Below are positions 1 to 8,924 of a stretch of DNA of 64,000 bases, piece after piece. Position numbers and translations under genes: made by a program. Where the stretch lies: positions 284,141 through 348,140 of the forward strand of contig NZ_SWLZ01000003.1 in assembly GCF_005502275.1 (NCBI RefSeq), written 5' to 3'. Each line of letters starts with the position of its first letter. Position 1 is the first letter of the stretch. The notes below the pieces were generated by a model, which saw nothing but the letters and a program-made list of their open reading frames with translations, did no database searches and was not told the DNA's origin. The stretch comes from Robertmurraya siralis. GTDB taxonomy: Bacteria > Bacillota > Bacilli > Bacillales > Cytobacillaceae.

Positions 1-28
1 GGGTCGTATTTTTGATCCGTTTAAAATG

Positions 29-571
29 CTAGACTTTAAAGATTCCACCCAAGCCTTTTACCAACCCTGAAACTTGATTTACTGCATTCATCATTTGTCC
101 AGCTGTATCAATCATTTTATTAAAATCTAATGAGCCATCTTGCTGCTTAAAAGAATTCATAAAAGAACTAATTCCAGTAGGTGGTCTATTTCCACCGATC
201 CCCGGTTTAGGATAAGGATGCATATATGGATTCATGTATCCCACATAGGGATTCGTCCCTCCTTGATTTTTCTTCGGTTGAAGAGGATCTTGCAAAATAG
301 ATTCAACAGGATAAGGTTGTTCCTGTGCAAATGGTACTTCTCCCTGGGTTGGAGGATATTGGCCAGTGTTCATGTGCCCATATGGATACTGTTGGCTTTG
401 ATTCATTTGACCGTAAGCATGCCAACCATGATTTCCATATGGAGAGTAATAATAGTTTTGATTACGGACAGCGTTATGCCACCCTTGCCCTTGCTGGATT
501 GGCCATGAAGATGGAAAACGATGAGGCGGAGCTTGATAATAAGCTTGATTTGTAATTGTTTGACCAAACAT
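29..571 (-). CDS. yppG: YppG-like protein (possible spore coat-associated)
   Basis: The 180-residue protein is extremely rich in Tyr, Pro, Gln, Asn and Gly over residues 8-135, without signal peptide or membrane segment. It ends in a compact conserved tail (about residues 135-180) with the pattern SFKQQDGSLDFNKMIDTAGQ followed by a hydrophobic NQVSGLVKGLGGIFKV segment, which I recognise as the YppG family signature. The composition resembles Bacillus spore coat proteins, so a structural role in the spore is inferred, not shown. Family members I recall are shorter; the extra length is the Tyr/Pro repeat-rich part. An AGGAGGGG-type ribosome binding site lies just upstream of the ATG. Confidence 0.8.
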   Translation of the reverse strand: MFGQTITNQAYYQAPPHRFPSSWPIQQGQGWHNAVRNQNYYYSPYGNHGWHAYGQMNQSQQYPYGHMNTGQYPPTQGEVPFAQEQPYPVESILQDPLQPKKNQGGTNPYVGYMNPYMHPYPKPGIGGNRPPTGISSFMNSFKQQDGSLDFNKMIDTAGQMMNAVNQVSGLVKGLGGIFKV

Positions 572-1106
572 TTATTTCTCCCCTCCTTATCTTCATACAA
601 TTGTGAAATAAGATTTCTCATGAAACGTTTTTTAATTAATTAGGGTGAATGCCATCCTCAACTATGTGAAAGGTTGCTGTGCCCCACTTCTTTCGTTCCC
701 CGATCAAAAGTAAACTTCATGCAAATTCAGAACTAATATATCTTCCCTTAACGAATAAGAGTGATCCATCATGATAATTTATGATGGATCTGCCTATGTT
801 GTGACAATTGCAGTCTCCTCCTTAAATAAAGGCTTTGTTAGATGACGGTGTTAATTTTTTGCTCATTTTCTCACATCACTTCATGGAATCAGAAGACCTT
901 TCAACATAATTGAAAGGCGTGTGAAACCAAGGTTTCACACGAAATGAGCCAAAAATCTCTTTATCAAAAATATAAAAAAATGTCTAAGGATGCAGGATAA
1001 TGTCGGAAGTTTAAATTTTTGAAAAATTAAAAGACCATTTAATTTTATGTTACGATAAAGCGTAGAAATAGGATAAGCATAAGATAAGAAAAGGGGAGGA
1101 ATATTG
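572..1106. other. Intergenic region yppG-yppF
   Basis: About 535 bases without a convincing gene separate the divergent yppG and yppF. The only structured part is the palindromic element at 831-985. A GGGGAGG ribosome binding site at 1093-1099 serves yppF. Promoters for both genes must lie here but I could not place them with confidence. Confidence 0.6.
831..985 (+). repeat. MITE-like palindromic element, copy A
   Basis: Starts with GGCTTTGTTAGATGACGG. An outer stem arm TTTTTGCTCATTTT (about 856-869) pairs with AAATGAGCCAAAAA (942-955). Inside are two hairpins: CCTTTCA/TGAAAGG (897-903 with 911-917) and a perfect CGTGTGAAACC/GGTTTCACACG (918-928 with 931-941). The same parts in the same order occur in copy B, and inverted in copy C. 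The right end has diverged so its exact limit is approximate; no terminal inverted repeat is visible on that side. It carries no coding capacity. Confidence 0.75.
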
Positions 1107-1310
1107 ATGTTCGTTCACGAGCTAAAGAAAAAATTTTCAATCCACAAGAAGTATCAAACTGAAGATGTAAATGAATTGTTAGATTTCGCCAAAAAGGCTT
1201 ATGTATCTAATGAAATCACATCGAGTGAGTATAAAAAACTAGTTCGTGAGCTTGAATCTCGAGGAGCTAAACTGCCTCATCATAAGACAGAAAATCAACC
1301 CCAATCTTAA
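1107..1310 (+). CDS. yppF: YppF family protein
   Basis: A 67-residue charged, probably helical protein with the block DVNELLDFAKKAYVSNEIT followed by a second helix (SSEYKKLVRELESRGA), the YppF family pattern. Function is unknown. The ATG at 1107 is chosen over the in-frame TTG three bases upstream because GGGGAGG at 1093-1099 has normal spacing to it. No signal peptide or membrane segment. It faces away from yppG and converges with yppE, as small genes of this neighbourhood do in Bacillus. Confidence 0.8.
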   Translation: MFVHELKKKFSIHKKYQTEDVNELLDFAKKAYVSNEITSSEYKKLVRELESRGAKLPHHKTENQPQS

Positions 1311-1350
1311 ATTGCCTAACGGGAGATTCCAGGCTCTAGGCTTCTCCCGG

Positions 1351-1710
1351 TTATTCTTTTTCTAATAGATCCTTTAATGACGTCAAAATAAAGCGAGCAG
1401 ATTGCCAATAGTTTATAAATCGCGTTCTACTTGTTTCAGGAAAAAACGCTTGAACCGAGAGCAGTTCCATCTGTTCAGAGGCTGATTCAATTTGTTTTAC
1501 GTGTAAATATTTAGGCTTTTTCGCTTCAATCCATTCTTTTGCCAGCGTTTGCCACTCATCTTTTACTTCCCTTACCTGCTCTGCAAATGGTTTTACCTCT
1601 TCATAAAAGTCGCCTTTTTCCTTCGTTTTCTTAACCTCTTCAAATTTTTCAAGAATTTGTTCAGTAAACTCCAATAATTTATTAGTTAAAGCTAATAAGC
1701 TAGTACTCAA
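1351..1710 (-). CDS. yppE: YppE family protein (DUF1798)
   Basis: A 119-residue, all-helical, Lys/Glu-rich cytoplasmic protein beginning LLALTNKLLEFTEQILEKFE and ending with an aromatic-rich stretch (RTRFINYWQSARFILTSLKD). Length and pattern match YppE/DUF1798, a helical-bundle family of unknown function. The reading frame opens with TTG at 1710; a GAGGAGAG ribosome binding site lies 9-10 bases upstream, so the TTG start is credible. It converges on yppF across only 40 bases. Confidence 0.8.
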   Translation of the reverse strand: MSTSLLALTNKLLEFTEQILEKFEEVKKTKEKGDFYEEVKPFAEQVREVKDEWQTLAKEWIEAKKPKYLHVKQIESASEQMELLSVQAFFPETSRTRFINYWQSARFILTSLKDLLEKE

Positions 1711-1775
1711 TATCTTTTCTCTCCTCTAAAAAAAATAAAGCAGCACAGCGCTACTTTATTGTTATTGTATTTTGA

Positions 1776-2048
1776 TTAGTAGCCAAGTTCAAGTTTCATG
1801 TGCTGTCCTTGAACCGCTTCTCCCTTCCGTTTCTTCTCAATTAATTTTAAAGGTCCGCTGTTACATGCATTTTCAAGTCTTGTAATGCGGCTCTCAAGAC
1901 TCATTAATCTTGTAAACTGATCGTTTATTGCTTTTTTCCGGTTTTCTGCTAAATTTGTGTCAAGTGTTTTTTCAAGTTCCTCCAACTGATCATAAATTTC
2001 AGTTAATTTTTCAAGTAATTCTTCTTTTTGGATACTCTCCTTTTCCAA
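1776..2048 (-). CDS. Hypothetical coiled-coil protein with TTG start
   Basis: I propose a 90-residue protein starting at TTG 2048, preceded by GAGGAGG with eight bases of spacing. It is almost entirely heptad-like Leu/Glu/Lys coiled coil (EELLEKLTEIYDQLEELEKT, then RLMSLESRITRLENA), ending with a basic tail and KLELGY. The frame stays open upstream to 2228, but that extension reads through mobile-element copy B and is not expected to be translated as a gene. I do not recognise the family; by position it could be a diverged yppD, but I cannot support that name. Confidence 0.6.
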   Translation of the reverse strand: MEKESIQKEELLEKLTEIYDQLEELEKTLDTNLAENRKKAINDQFTRLMSLESRITRLENACNSGPLKLIEKKRKGEAVQGQHMKLELGY

Positions 2049-2094
2049 TTCAACTACCTCCTCAATTTTTAACCTCTGTGCTTTTTTTAATTGT

Positions 2095-2231
2095 GGCTTT
2101 GTTAAATATCGGAGTTGCTTTTGCCTCATTTTCTTTCTGGACCTTTCGGCATAACTGAAAAGCGTATAAAACCTTAGTTTCACACGAAATAGGCCGAAAA
2201 TCTTTTGCTCAACCATATTGTTTAACAAAGC
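2095..2231 (+). repeat. MITE-like palindromic element, copy B (complete)
   Basis: The best-preserved copy, 137 bases. Terminal inverted repeats are GGCTTTGTTAAA (2095-2106) and TTTAACAAAGC (2221-2231). Subterminal arms TTTTGCCTCATTTTC and GAAATAGGCCGAAAATC form the outer stem; inside are hairpins built from CCTTTCGGC/ACTGAAAAG and CGTATAAAACC/AGTTTCACACG. It lies directly upstream of the ribosome binding site of the minus-strand gene at 1776-2048. I see no transposase gene, so the element would be non-autonomous. Confidence 0.8.
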
Positions 2232-2473
2232 TTAGACTGTTCATAAAAAGGGGCTTTTCATAAGAGACTGTATTTTCGTACAGATGATCTAGTTCTCCAT
2301 AATCTTTTATGTATATGCACTATATTCTCCCTACATCAAAGACCTCCTTCATCGTTGACAAAACTAGTTGTGTTTCGGCAAAGATAGAACTATTTTTCAC
2401 CGCGATAGCGCTAATTCGACAAGAAGAATGAAACATGCAGCTCCTGAACAAACTAAAAAAGGAGGTGCTGATG

Positions 2474-2581
2474 ATGAAAAAGAAGAAGAAACAAACAAAT
2501 GCCCAGCCAAAAAAACTAGAAGAAAGAAAGACTGGCTTTGGTGATAAGAAATTAGAAGGTCCCGACAGACCTTCAACATAA
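2474..2581 (+). CDS. sspM: Small acid-soluble spore protein M (SspM)
   Basis: A 35-residue protein that is too short for ordinary gene calling: a Lys/Gln-rich first half and the conserved ending DKKLEGPDRPST. B. subtilis SspM, as I remember it, ends DKKLGGPNRPST and is 34 residues long, and sits in the same yppG-yppC neighbourhood. SspM is a minor spore-core protein normally made in the forespore under sigma G. GGAGGTG at 2461-2467 is eight bases before the ATG at 2474; an in-frame ATG at 2471 is an alternative start. The minus-strand frame over it is a shadow. Confidence 0.8.
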   Translation: MKKKKKQTNAQPKKLEERKTGFGDKKLEGPDRPST

Positions 2582-2620
2582 ACCTATGGCGATCCATTGA
2601 AGAGAATTATGGAGATGAAA

Positions 2621-3640
2621 CTAATCGTCCATAATCTCTTCTTTCTTTTTATAGATGGAAAGTATCCTTTCTAATCTTTCCTTAAATAATATCGTCCGAT
2701 GGAGTTTTTTTTGCTTTCTTTTATACCAGCTTGTTAAAACAACAGGATGACGATGATGAACGGTTGTTGTAAACCAATTCGGTTTAAGCTTTTTCTGTTT
2801 TGACCAGTCCTTCAAAGGCTCCATTCGATGATGAACAATCGGATAGGCAAGCCTTAGCTCCGGTGTAACGCTGTTAGCTTTATTTTGTAGGTACTGCTCA
2901 TAGTCACTACGGGAACCTGTATGGATCGTGTTAATAGCGAATTCATAGAAATATGAGTATAAGCCCTCATGAAATAAAATCGAAACAAGCCGTTTGCCTA
3001 AGTCAATTCGCTTATCAACAGAACGGAAACCGTTGACGCTTGCACCAAATAATTCGCCATGTACAGTGGGCAATAATACGCAGCTGTAATGAAACCAATC
3101 TTGAAAGGAAAATAAAAAAGTTCGAAAGACATGTTCTTTATAAAAAGAATTTTCTATGACTGGTTTTTGAATAATATTTTGTTCATTAATAATTAATGCT
3201 AATAATATTCTCACATGGTCTTGCGAGTGCCAATAATGCCTCCATTCCTGTTCCATGAACTGGGAAACCTGGAAAAACTTCAGCAGGTGAAACATTGCCT
3301 TCCCTTTTTTCGTCGAATATTGGTAGAGAAGGAGTTGAGGGTAAGCATCCTGAAAAATGAGCCAATTTGCTTTTTCATATGTTTGAAATAATAAATCTCT
3401 TTTTTGTTTTCCAATAACTTTTGAGAACCACTTTCCTTTTAAATCACACATATTCCAGCCTGCATTACGGGATACCATGTGAGCTAAAAAGGACCATTTT
3501 ATCGCCTTATTTTCTTGATAATAGCGAAGATATGCTTCAGTTCTTGAGAGGTTATCTATATTATTTTGCTTTACAAGGCCCTTGATTGAGTGTATTATCT
3601 TTCTTTCAGTGCCTGATAAATCAGCGTATTCCATAATCAA
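2621..3640 (-). CDS. yppC: YppC, DUF2515 family protein
   Basis: A 339-residue protein with many aromatic and basic residues, no signal peptide, and mostly helical. The pattern (SRNAGWNMCDLKG near residue 58, then INEQNIIQKPVIEN around 150, and LFHEGLYSYFYEFA around 223) fits the DUF2515/YppC family next to recU in Bacillus. Function is unknown. The frame opens at a TTG (3640) with AGAAGGTG upstream; an ATG two codons downstream is the alternative. It is divergent from recU, with a 100-base shared promoter region. Confidence 0.75.
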   Translation of the reverse strand: MIMEYADLSGTERKIIHSIKGLVKQNNIDNLSRTEAYLRYYQENKAIKWSFLAHMVSRNAGWNMCDLKGKWFSKVIGKQKRDLLFQTYEKANWLIFQDAYPQLLLYQYSTKKGKAMFHLLKFFQVSQFMEQEWRHYWHSQDHVRILLALIINEQNIIQKPVIENSFYKEHVFRTFLFSFQDWFHYSCVLLPTVHGELFGASVNGFRSVDKRIDLGKRLVSILFHEGLYSYFYEFAINTIHTGSRSDYEQYLQNKANSVTPELRLAYPIVHHRMEPLKDWSKQKKLKPNWFTTTVHHRHPVVLTSWYKRKQKKLHRTILFKERLERILSIYKKKEEIMDD

Positions 3641-3755
3641 AAGAACACCTTCTTCTGTAGCGGCTATCTTTAGAATTCGTTAATTAGTGCTTTTTATTCA
3701 ACCAAAGAGCGTGGACTTCTGATATGATAAAAAGGAGTTTGTGAGGTGTTTATCA

Positions 3756-4370
3756 TTGGAATTCCATTATCCAAACGGAAAGAAATTCATTCAGCCAGGT
3801 GAAAAGAAAATAACAAAAAAGACAAAGGAGAAGGACTTCACCTACAGTAATAGGGGAATGACTTTAGAAGAAGATTTAAACGAGACGAATCAATACTATT
3901 TGGCGAGCGGAAAAGCTGTCATTCATAAAAAACCCACTCCTGTGCAAATTGTGCAAGTGGACTATCCGAAAAGAAGTGCTGCTGTGATTAAAGAAGCTTA
4001 TTTTAAACAAGCTTCTACAACAGATTATAACGGTGTTTACAAAGGAAGATATATTGACTTTGAAGCTAAGGAAACTCGTTTTAAAACCTCTTTTCCTTTG
4101 CAAAATTTTCATCAGCACCAAATTGAGCATATTAGACAAGTATTAAATCAGTCTGGCATTGCTTTCGTTATTCTTCGCTTTTCCAAAATCGAAGAAGTAT
4201 ACTTGCTTGAAGGAAAAACATTGCTGTTTTTTTGGGAAAGGATGGAAAACGGGGGGAGAAAGTCGATTACTTTCAAAGAGGTAGCACAATATGGGCATAA
4301 AATATCACTTGGATTTCAACCGCGAATTGACTATATTAAGATTATAGATCAGCTCTACCATCTTAATTAA
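3756..4370 (+). CDS. recU: Holliday junction resolvase RecU
   Basis: RecU resolves Holliday junctions in recombinational repair and chromosome segregation in Firmicutes. The 204-residue product shows the family core: [19 protein letters not shown], the catalytic block [14 protein letters not shown] followed by [20 protein letters not shown] with its acidic metal ligands and Lys, and [13 protein letters not shown] at the C-terminus. I prefer TTG 3756 (first residues [10 protein letters not shown]) because GAGGTG lies seven bases before it; a GTG at 3741 would have its SD too close. It is followed 36 bases later by ponA, the usual recU-ponA operon. Confidence 0.93.
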   Translation: MEFHYPNGKKFIQPGEKKITKKTKEKDFTYSNRGMTLEEDLNETNQYYLASGKAVIHKKPTPVQIVQVDYPKRSAAVIKEAYFKQASTTDYNGVYKGRYIDFEAKETRFKTSFPLQNFHQHQIEHIRQVLNQSGIAFVILRFSKIEEVYLLEGKTLLFFWERMENGGRKSITFKEVAQYGHKISLGFQPRIDYIKIIDQLYHLN

Positions 4371-4406
4371 TGGAAACGTGAGTAGTAAAAGGAAGGATGA
4401 ACATAT

Positions 4407-6989
4407 ATGGCAGAAAAATACCAATCAAGAGAGGAGCGCCGTAAGCAGCTTAATAGTAAACAAAAAGGAAAAGGGCGAAAAAAGGCCAAAATATCAGTTA
4501 AGCGTATTTTTCTCTTTCTTGTTGCCTTAGGAATTGTAGGATTGCTTATTGGCGCTGGAACTTTTGCTTATATGGTTAAAGATACTCCAAAGCTTGATGA
4601 AAAATTGTTAAAAGATCCAATCTCATCCGAGCTTTATGATATAAACGGAAATTTCTTTGCAGAAATTGGTTCAGAAAAACGGGACTACGTGGACTATGAG
4701 GATATCCCAAAACAGGTCGAGGAAGCAATATTAGCCACTGAAGACACCCGTTTTTACAAGCATAACGGGGTTGATATTATTCGCTTAGGTGGAGCTGTCG
4801 TAGCTAATCTAACCGAAGGCTTTGGTGCTGAAGGTGCAAGTACCATTACCCAGCAGGTCGTCAAAAACTCATTTTTAACACCTGAAAAAACATTATCCCG
4901 TAAAGCTCAAGAAGCATGGTTATCCATTCAGTTAGAAAGAAAGTATACAAAACAACAAATTTTTGAGATGTATGTCAATAAAATTTGGATGGATTCTGGA
5001 GGACATGGAATTGCCACAGCAGCTAAAGTGTACTTCGGGAAAGAATTAGATGAATTAACGTTAGCAGAAACAGCATTGCTCGCTGGTATGCCACAAAGTC
5101 CAGCTAATTATAATCCATTTAAACATCCAGAAAGAGCGGAAAAACGCCGTAACATCGTCCTTACTCTTATGCATAAGCATGGCTTTATCACTCAGGAGGA
5201 AATGGAAGAAGCTAAAAGCGTTGATGTCACTTCAACATTGGTCCCAGAGGATAAAAGATCTACCGGAGATATTCCGTATGACGCCTTTGTTGGCCATGTC
5301 GTAAAAGAAATCAAGGCAAAGTATCCAGATATTGATCCATTTTCAGATGGTTTGAAAATATATACAACTCTTGAGCCGGATGCACAAAAATATGTTGAGG
5401 ATATTCTAGATGGCGATGAAATTGAATATCCTGATGAAAAATTCCAAGCAGGCATAACTCTTTTAGATACTGCTACTGGCCAGATCCGCGCACTTGGAGG
5501 TGGACGCAATCAAACGGTTGACTTTGGCTTTAATTATGCGACAGATGCAAAAAGACAGCCAGGCTCAACAATAAAACCAATTATTGACTACGGTCCTGCT
5601 ATTGAGTTTTTAAAATGGGGTACTTATTATGCTTTAGATGATAAACCGTACACATATTCAACTGGAGATAAAATCAGCAACTGGGATAATAAGCATATGG
5701 GTGTCATGTCAATGCGTACCGCACTGGCTTTATCGCGAAATATCCCTGCGCTACAAGCCTTCCAAGCAGTCGGAGCAGAAAAAGCGAAGCAATTTGCGAT
5801 CGATTTAGGGATTCCGCTTAAAGAAATTCATGAATCTTACTCCATCGGTGGTTTTGGTGGCGAGGATAAGGGCGTTTCATCACTGGAAATGGCTGGCGCC
5901 TACAGTGCATTCGGCAACAATGGATTTTATACTGAACCCTACTCTGTCGTTGAGATTGAGCTGCGAGATGGCACGAAATTGAAAATGAAGCCTGATTCCA
6001 AAGTTGTGATGCAGGACTATACTGCGTTTATGATCACTGATATGCTTAAGGATGTCGTACAATCAGGAACCGGTACAAGAGCAAATATATCAGGCTTGCC
6101 ACTTGCCGGAAAAACCGGAACGACCAATTATCCCGATGCAGATAAAAAGGCGTACAATATTCCAAATGGCGCTGTACCAGATGCATGGTTTGTTGGTTAT
6201 ACAACCAACTATACTGCTGCTGTCTGGACAGGATATGATAATAAAAACGAAAATTATTTAGTTGGTGATGACCAAAAAATTGGCCAAAGATTATTTAAAA
6301 ATATTATGGAACATGTCCATAACGGGAAAGAAACAGCGGATTTTAAAGTTCCGAATACTGTTGAAGTAGTTGAGATTGAAAAGGGAACAATTCCAGCTAA
6401 AAAAGCAAGTAAGTACACTCCTAAAAACATGATCATTACAGAATATGCTGTAAAGGGCCACGCTCCAAAGGAAGTATCTGATAAATATGATAGACTTGAA
6501 GCACCTGTTGATTTAACAGCAGATTATGATACAGATAGTAATGAGATTGTATTAAACTGGAATTATGTTGCTGAAAACGAAAATGGCGTCCAATTTGAAA
6601 TTTATGTGAAGAAAGATGATGGCGCAGAAGAACTGTTAACGGCACAATCTGAAAAAACGCTGCGAATGAAAGCCGATTATGGTGGATATTACACCTTCAA
6701 GGTTATCGCTGTTCGTGATCAACAAAAGAGTGACCCCGCAACGGCAGCCATTCAAATTCCTGATCCACTCATTTTTGATGGGGATGATGAGAATGATGAC
6801 AATGGTGGTCCACCATGGGGTCGAAACGAGGAAGATGAAGAAACAGACGAGCCAGATAACGAAAATCCTGGAAACGATGAGCAAAATGATAACAATAATG
6901 GCCAGCCACAGCAAGGAAATAACCGAGGTCAAGGTCAGGGCCAAGGTCAAGGAAATCAAAATGGCGGGAACCAAGGTAATCAGCCATAA
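4407..6989 (+). CDS. ponA: Penicillin-binding protein 1A/1B (PBP1)
   Basis: Class A bifunctional peptidoglycan synthase of 860 residues. After a basic cytoplasmic N-terminus and one membrane anchor (about 30-55) comes a GT51 glycosyltransferase domain with EDTRFYKHNGVD and GASTITQQVVKN, then a transpeptidase domain with SxxK (GSTIKP, about residue 391), SRN (SRNIPAL) and KTG (AGKTGTTN). A fibronectin-III-like module follows (about 695-785). The last 75 residues are low complexity: acidic Asp/Glu/Asn, then Gln/Gly/Asn repeats (GQGQGQGNQNGG). It acts outside the membrane in lateral wall and septal synthesis. A strong terminator follows. Confidence 0.97.
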   Translation: MAEKYQSREERRKQLNSKQKGKGRKKAKISVKRIFLFLVALGIVGLLIGAGTFAYMVKDTPKLDEKLLKDPISSELYDINGNFFAEIGSEKRDYVDYEDIPKQVEEAILATEDTRFYKHNGVDIIRLGGAVVANLTEGFGAEGASTITQQVVKNSFLTPEKTLSRKAQEAWLSIQLERKYTKQQIFEMYVNKIWMDSGGHGIATAAKVYFGKELDELTLAETALLAGMPQSPANYNPFKHPERAEKRRNIVLTLMHKHGFITQEEMEEAKSVDVTSTLVPEDKRSTGDIPYDAFVGHVVKEIKAKYPDIDPFSDGLKIYTTLEPDAQKYVEDILDGDEIEYPDEKFQAGITLLDTATGQIRALGGGRNQTVDFGFNYATDAKRQPGSTIKPIIDYGPAIEFLKWGTYYALDDKPYTYSTGDKISNWDNKHMGVMSMRTALALSRNIPALQAFQAVGAEKAKQFAIDLGIPLKEIHESYSIGGFGGEDKGVSSLEMAGAYSAFGNNGFYTEPYSVVEIELRDGTKLKMKPDSKVVMQDYTAFMITDMLKDVVQSGTGTRANISGLPLAGKTGTTNYPDADKKAYNIPNGAVPDAWFVGYTTNYTAAVWTGYDNKNENYLVGDDQKIGQRLFKNIMEHVHNGKETADFKVPNTVEVVEIEKGTIPAKKASKYTPKNMIITEYAVKGHAPKEVSDKYDRLEAPVDLTADYDTDSNEIVLNWNYVAENENGVQFEIYVKKDDGAEELLTAQSEKTLRMKADYGGYYTFKVIAVRDQQKSDPATAAIQIPDPLIFDGDDENDDNGGPPWGRNEEDEETDEPDNENPGNDEQNDNNNGQPQQGNNRGQGQGQGQGNQNGGNQGNQP

Positions 6990-6991
6990 GA

Positions 6992-7033
6992 GAAAGGCGT
7001 CCAAGCTTATGCTTAGACGCCTTTCGTTATTTT
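6992..7033. terminator. Bidirectional terminator ponA / ypoC
   Basis: Stem GAAAGGCGTC (6992-7001) pairs perfectly with GACGCCTTTC (7016-7025), followed by GTTATTTTTT. It lies between the ends of convergent ponA and ypoC; the T-run favours termination of ponA. Confidence 0.9.
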
Positions 7034-7539
7034 TTCATATTTTTCATGGCAATCATCTTTTTATAGCCTTTCTCCTGTTCAACAAATAGCTCACATAATT
7101 GCATATAAGAATGAAATAAATTAGGTCTTTCAATGATAAACTGTAAACGCTCTTCAATATTGACAGGCTTAATGTGTAAATCACCATATGCAATTTCTGG
7201 ATTTAAAATGGACGGTTGATTGTTTGTCCAATGCAGGAATTCAACAAACAAACCGCTCCCTTTTCTCATAGAATTTAAAGCTGCTTTCGTATTTCTCATT
7301 GCAAACTCAGCTTGAAGCACCGCTTTTACATTCAGCCATTCCTGTAATAACGAGGCAATGCTATGTTGAGGATCATCCCATGGCCTCAAGCCTTCTTCAC
7401 CTAAAAAATGAGCTGCTTCGTACATAAAGGGAATTTGAAAATCACTCCCCTGCATAGGGGGGCTTATCGTAATTTTATCCTCTGGAAAAAAGAAAGAATG
7501 CTTTAATTCCTTTGGCACCGTCCGTACGAACTCATTCAT
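7027..7539 (-). CDS. ypoC: YpoC family protein
   Basis: A 170-residue cytoplasmic protein without recognisable catalytic motif. It is helix-rich with a conserved-looking block GEEGLRPWDDPQHSIASLLQ in the middle and a basic C-terminus. Position directly after nth, sharing the stop/start region, and the length match YpoC of Bacillus, a conserved protein of unknown function usually linked to the dnaD-nth operon. The start ATG overlaps the end of nth, suggesting translational coupling. Identification rests on context as much as on sequence. Confidence 0.7.
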   Translation of the reverse strand: MNEFVRTVPKELKHSFFFPEDKITISPPMQGSDFQIPFMYEAAHFLGEEGLRPWDDPQHSIASLLQEWLNVKAVLQAEFAMRNTKAALNSMRKGSGLFVEFLHWTNNQPSILNPEIAYGDLHIKPVNIEERLQFIIERPNLFHSYMQLCELFVEQEKGYKKMIAMKNMKK

Positions 7540-8186
7540 TATTTCTTCGCCATCCTTTTCTTCCCTTCACGGCAAAGATCAAGCAAAGGACAAATGTCAC
7601 ACTGAGGATTTTGCGCCTTGCAATGGTAGCGCCCAAAAAAGATTAACCGATGATGAGTTACGGACCATTCGTCCTCAGGAATTTTTCTCATCAGTGTCTT
7701 TTCAACCTCTAATACACTGTCTTTCCACCTGCAAATAGCCAACCGCTTGCTTACGCGCTCAACATGAGTGTCAACGGCAATTGCCGGGACGCCAAAAGCA
7801 ACAGATACTACGACATTTGCTGTTTTGCGCCCAACACCTGGCAGCTTTGTTAGTTCATCCCTGTCTTTCGGAACTTCCCCATTGTACTCCTCTAGCAATA
7901 ATCTACAAAGCTTTTGAATATTTTTTGCCTTATTACGATAGAGACCAATGGAACGAATATCATTTTGCAGTTCTTCTAAAGATACATTGAGATAGTCCTC
8001 AGGTGTTTTATATTTCTGAAAGAGATCTTTCGTTACTTTATTGACTAATACATCGGTGCATTGCGCTGATAAAGCAACCGCAATGACCAGTTCAAATGGG
8101 TTAGAATGTACGAGCTCACAATGAGCATCAGGGTACATTTCCCCTATTTTATCTAAACAAAATCGAATTTGTGTTTTATTTAACAT
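7539..8186 (-). CDS. nth: Endonuclease III
   Basis: DNA glycosylase/AP lyase that removes oxidised pyrimidines. The 215-residue protein has the helix-hairpin-helix LPGVGRKTANVV with its catalytic Lys, the catalytic Asp in AVDTHVERVSKRL, and a C-terminal iron-sulphur loop with the spacing C-x6-C-x2-C-x5-C (CKAQNPQCDICPLLDLC). The ATG at 8186 is chosen because family members begin MLNxxQIxFCLDKI; a GTG three codons upstream is possible. It follows dnaD by 30 bases and ends on ypoC, an operon seen across Bacillus. Confidence 0.95.
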   Translation of the reverse strand: MLNKTQIRFCLDKIGEMYPDAHCELVHSNPFELVIAVALSAQCTDVLVNKVTKDLFQKYKTPEDYLNVSLEELQNDIRSIGLYRNKAKNIQKLCRLLLEEYNGEVPKDRDELTKLPGVGRKTANVVVSVAFGVPAIAVDTHVERVSKRLAICRWKDSVLEVEKTLMRKIPEDEWSVTHHRLIFFGRYHCKAQNPQCDICPLLDLCREGKKRMAKK

Positions 8187-8216
8187 TTGCCTCACTCACT
8201 TAAAAAGTTTCCATTT

Positions 8217-8924
8217 TTATTGTTCCAACCAGTTATAAAAGGGAACTGCTTCAGGGCGACTCGTTTCCTCTTCACTGTTTGTACGAACCGAATGTCTTGA
8301 ATTCTGCCTGAATTTATTCCCATAGCTTTTTGCTTGCTCAATCGTCTTGATGCCATTCTTCTTCCATTCAAAAAGAATTCGATCAATATAACGAAAGTTC
8401 AGCTTTCCTGAAATAACAGCTTCTCTTAATGCAGCCTTAATAATGATTGGTTCATGACGATCATCATCCAGCCATAAGGCCAATGTTTCACATTCAAATG
8501 GTGATAACGGCCTGCCGAATTCCTGTTCAAAGACTGTGTATAGATCCATTTCATTTTTTTCATTTTGCTCTTTCTGCTGTGCATTTTGATTAAATAAATA
8601 TTCATTCACAAGCTTCTGCCAAAGCGGTTCAATCGTATATTTTTCAAAACGAATCCCTTCGTTAGAATAGCCATCATCTATTTTAATAAAGCCTTTTTGA
8701 ATTAATTTGCGAAGCAATTCCGTACATTGGCTTGTTGAGATCGTCATTCTTGAAGAGATTTCTGTAGGAGTTGGAAAGTCATTCCCTTTTTCTAGAAACG
8801 AAATAACATGCAGCAACAATACTAATTCATTTTCATTAATATTCATATCTTTATAATAAAGCAATAAAGCTCTCGGAATAGAAATATTTCCTTCCTGAAC
8901 CCATTTCACCATATTCTCGTTCAT
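8217..8924 (-). CDS. dnaD: DNA replication initiation protein DnaD
   Basis: DnaD acts with DnaB and DnaI in primosome loading at oriC and restart forks. The 235-residue product has an N-terminal winged-helix domain (about 1-100, ending in TISTSQCTELLRKLIQKGFI) and a C-terminal DnaD/DnaB-like domain with the conserved YIDRILFEWKKNGI. The open frame extends 15 codons upstream, but AGGGAGGTG is seven bases before the ATG at 8924, and MNENMVKWVQEG looks like the family start. It heads the dnaD-nth-ypoC operon. Confidence 0.93.
   Translation of the reverse strand: MNENMVKWVQEGNISIPRALLLYYKDMNINENELVLLLHVISFLEKGNDFPTPTEISSRMTISTSQCTELLRKLIQKGFIKIDDGYSNEGIRFEKYTIEPLWQKLVNEYLFNQNAQQKEQNEKNEMDLYTVFEQEFGRPLSPFECETLALWLDDDRHEPIIIKAALREAVISGKLNFRYIDRILFEWKKNGIKTIEQAKSYGNKFRQNSRHSVRTNSEEETSRPEAVPFYNWLEQ

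Noticed and set aside
2049..2228. N-terminal extension of the coiled-coil frame
   Set aside because: Encoded by element copy B; a better ribosome binding site precedes the TTG at 2048.
2400..2470. Sigma-G promoter directly upstream of sspM (AGAATG, CAAACTA)
   Set aside because: The -10 would end within five bases of the ribosome binding site, leaving no room for a leader.
2397..2597. Minus-strand 66-codon frame
   Set aside because: Lies antisense to sspM, which has an excellent ribosome binding site and a family match.
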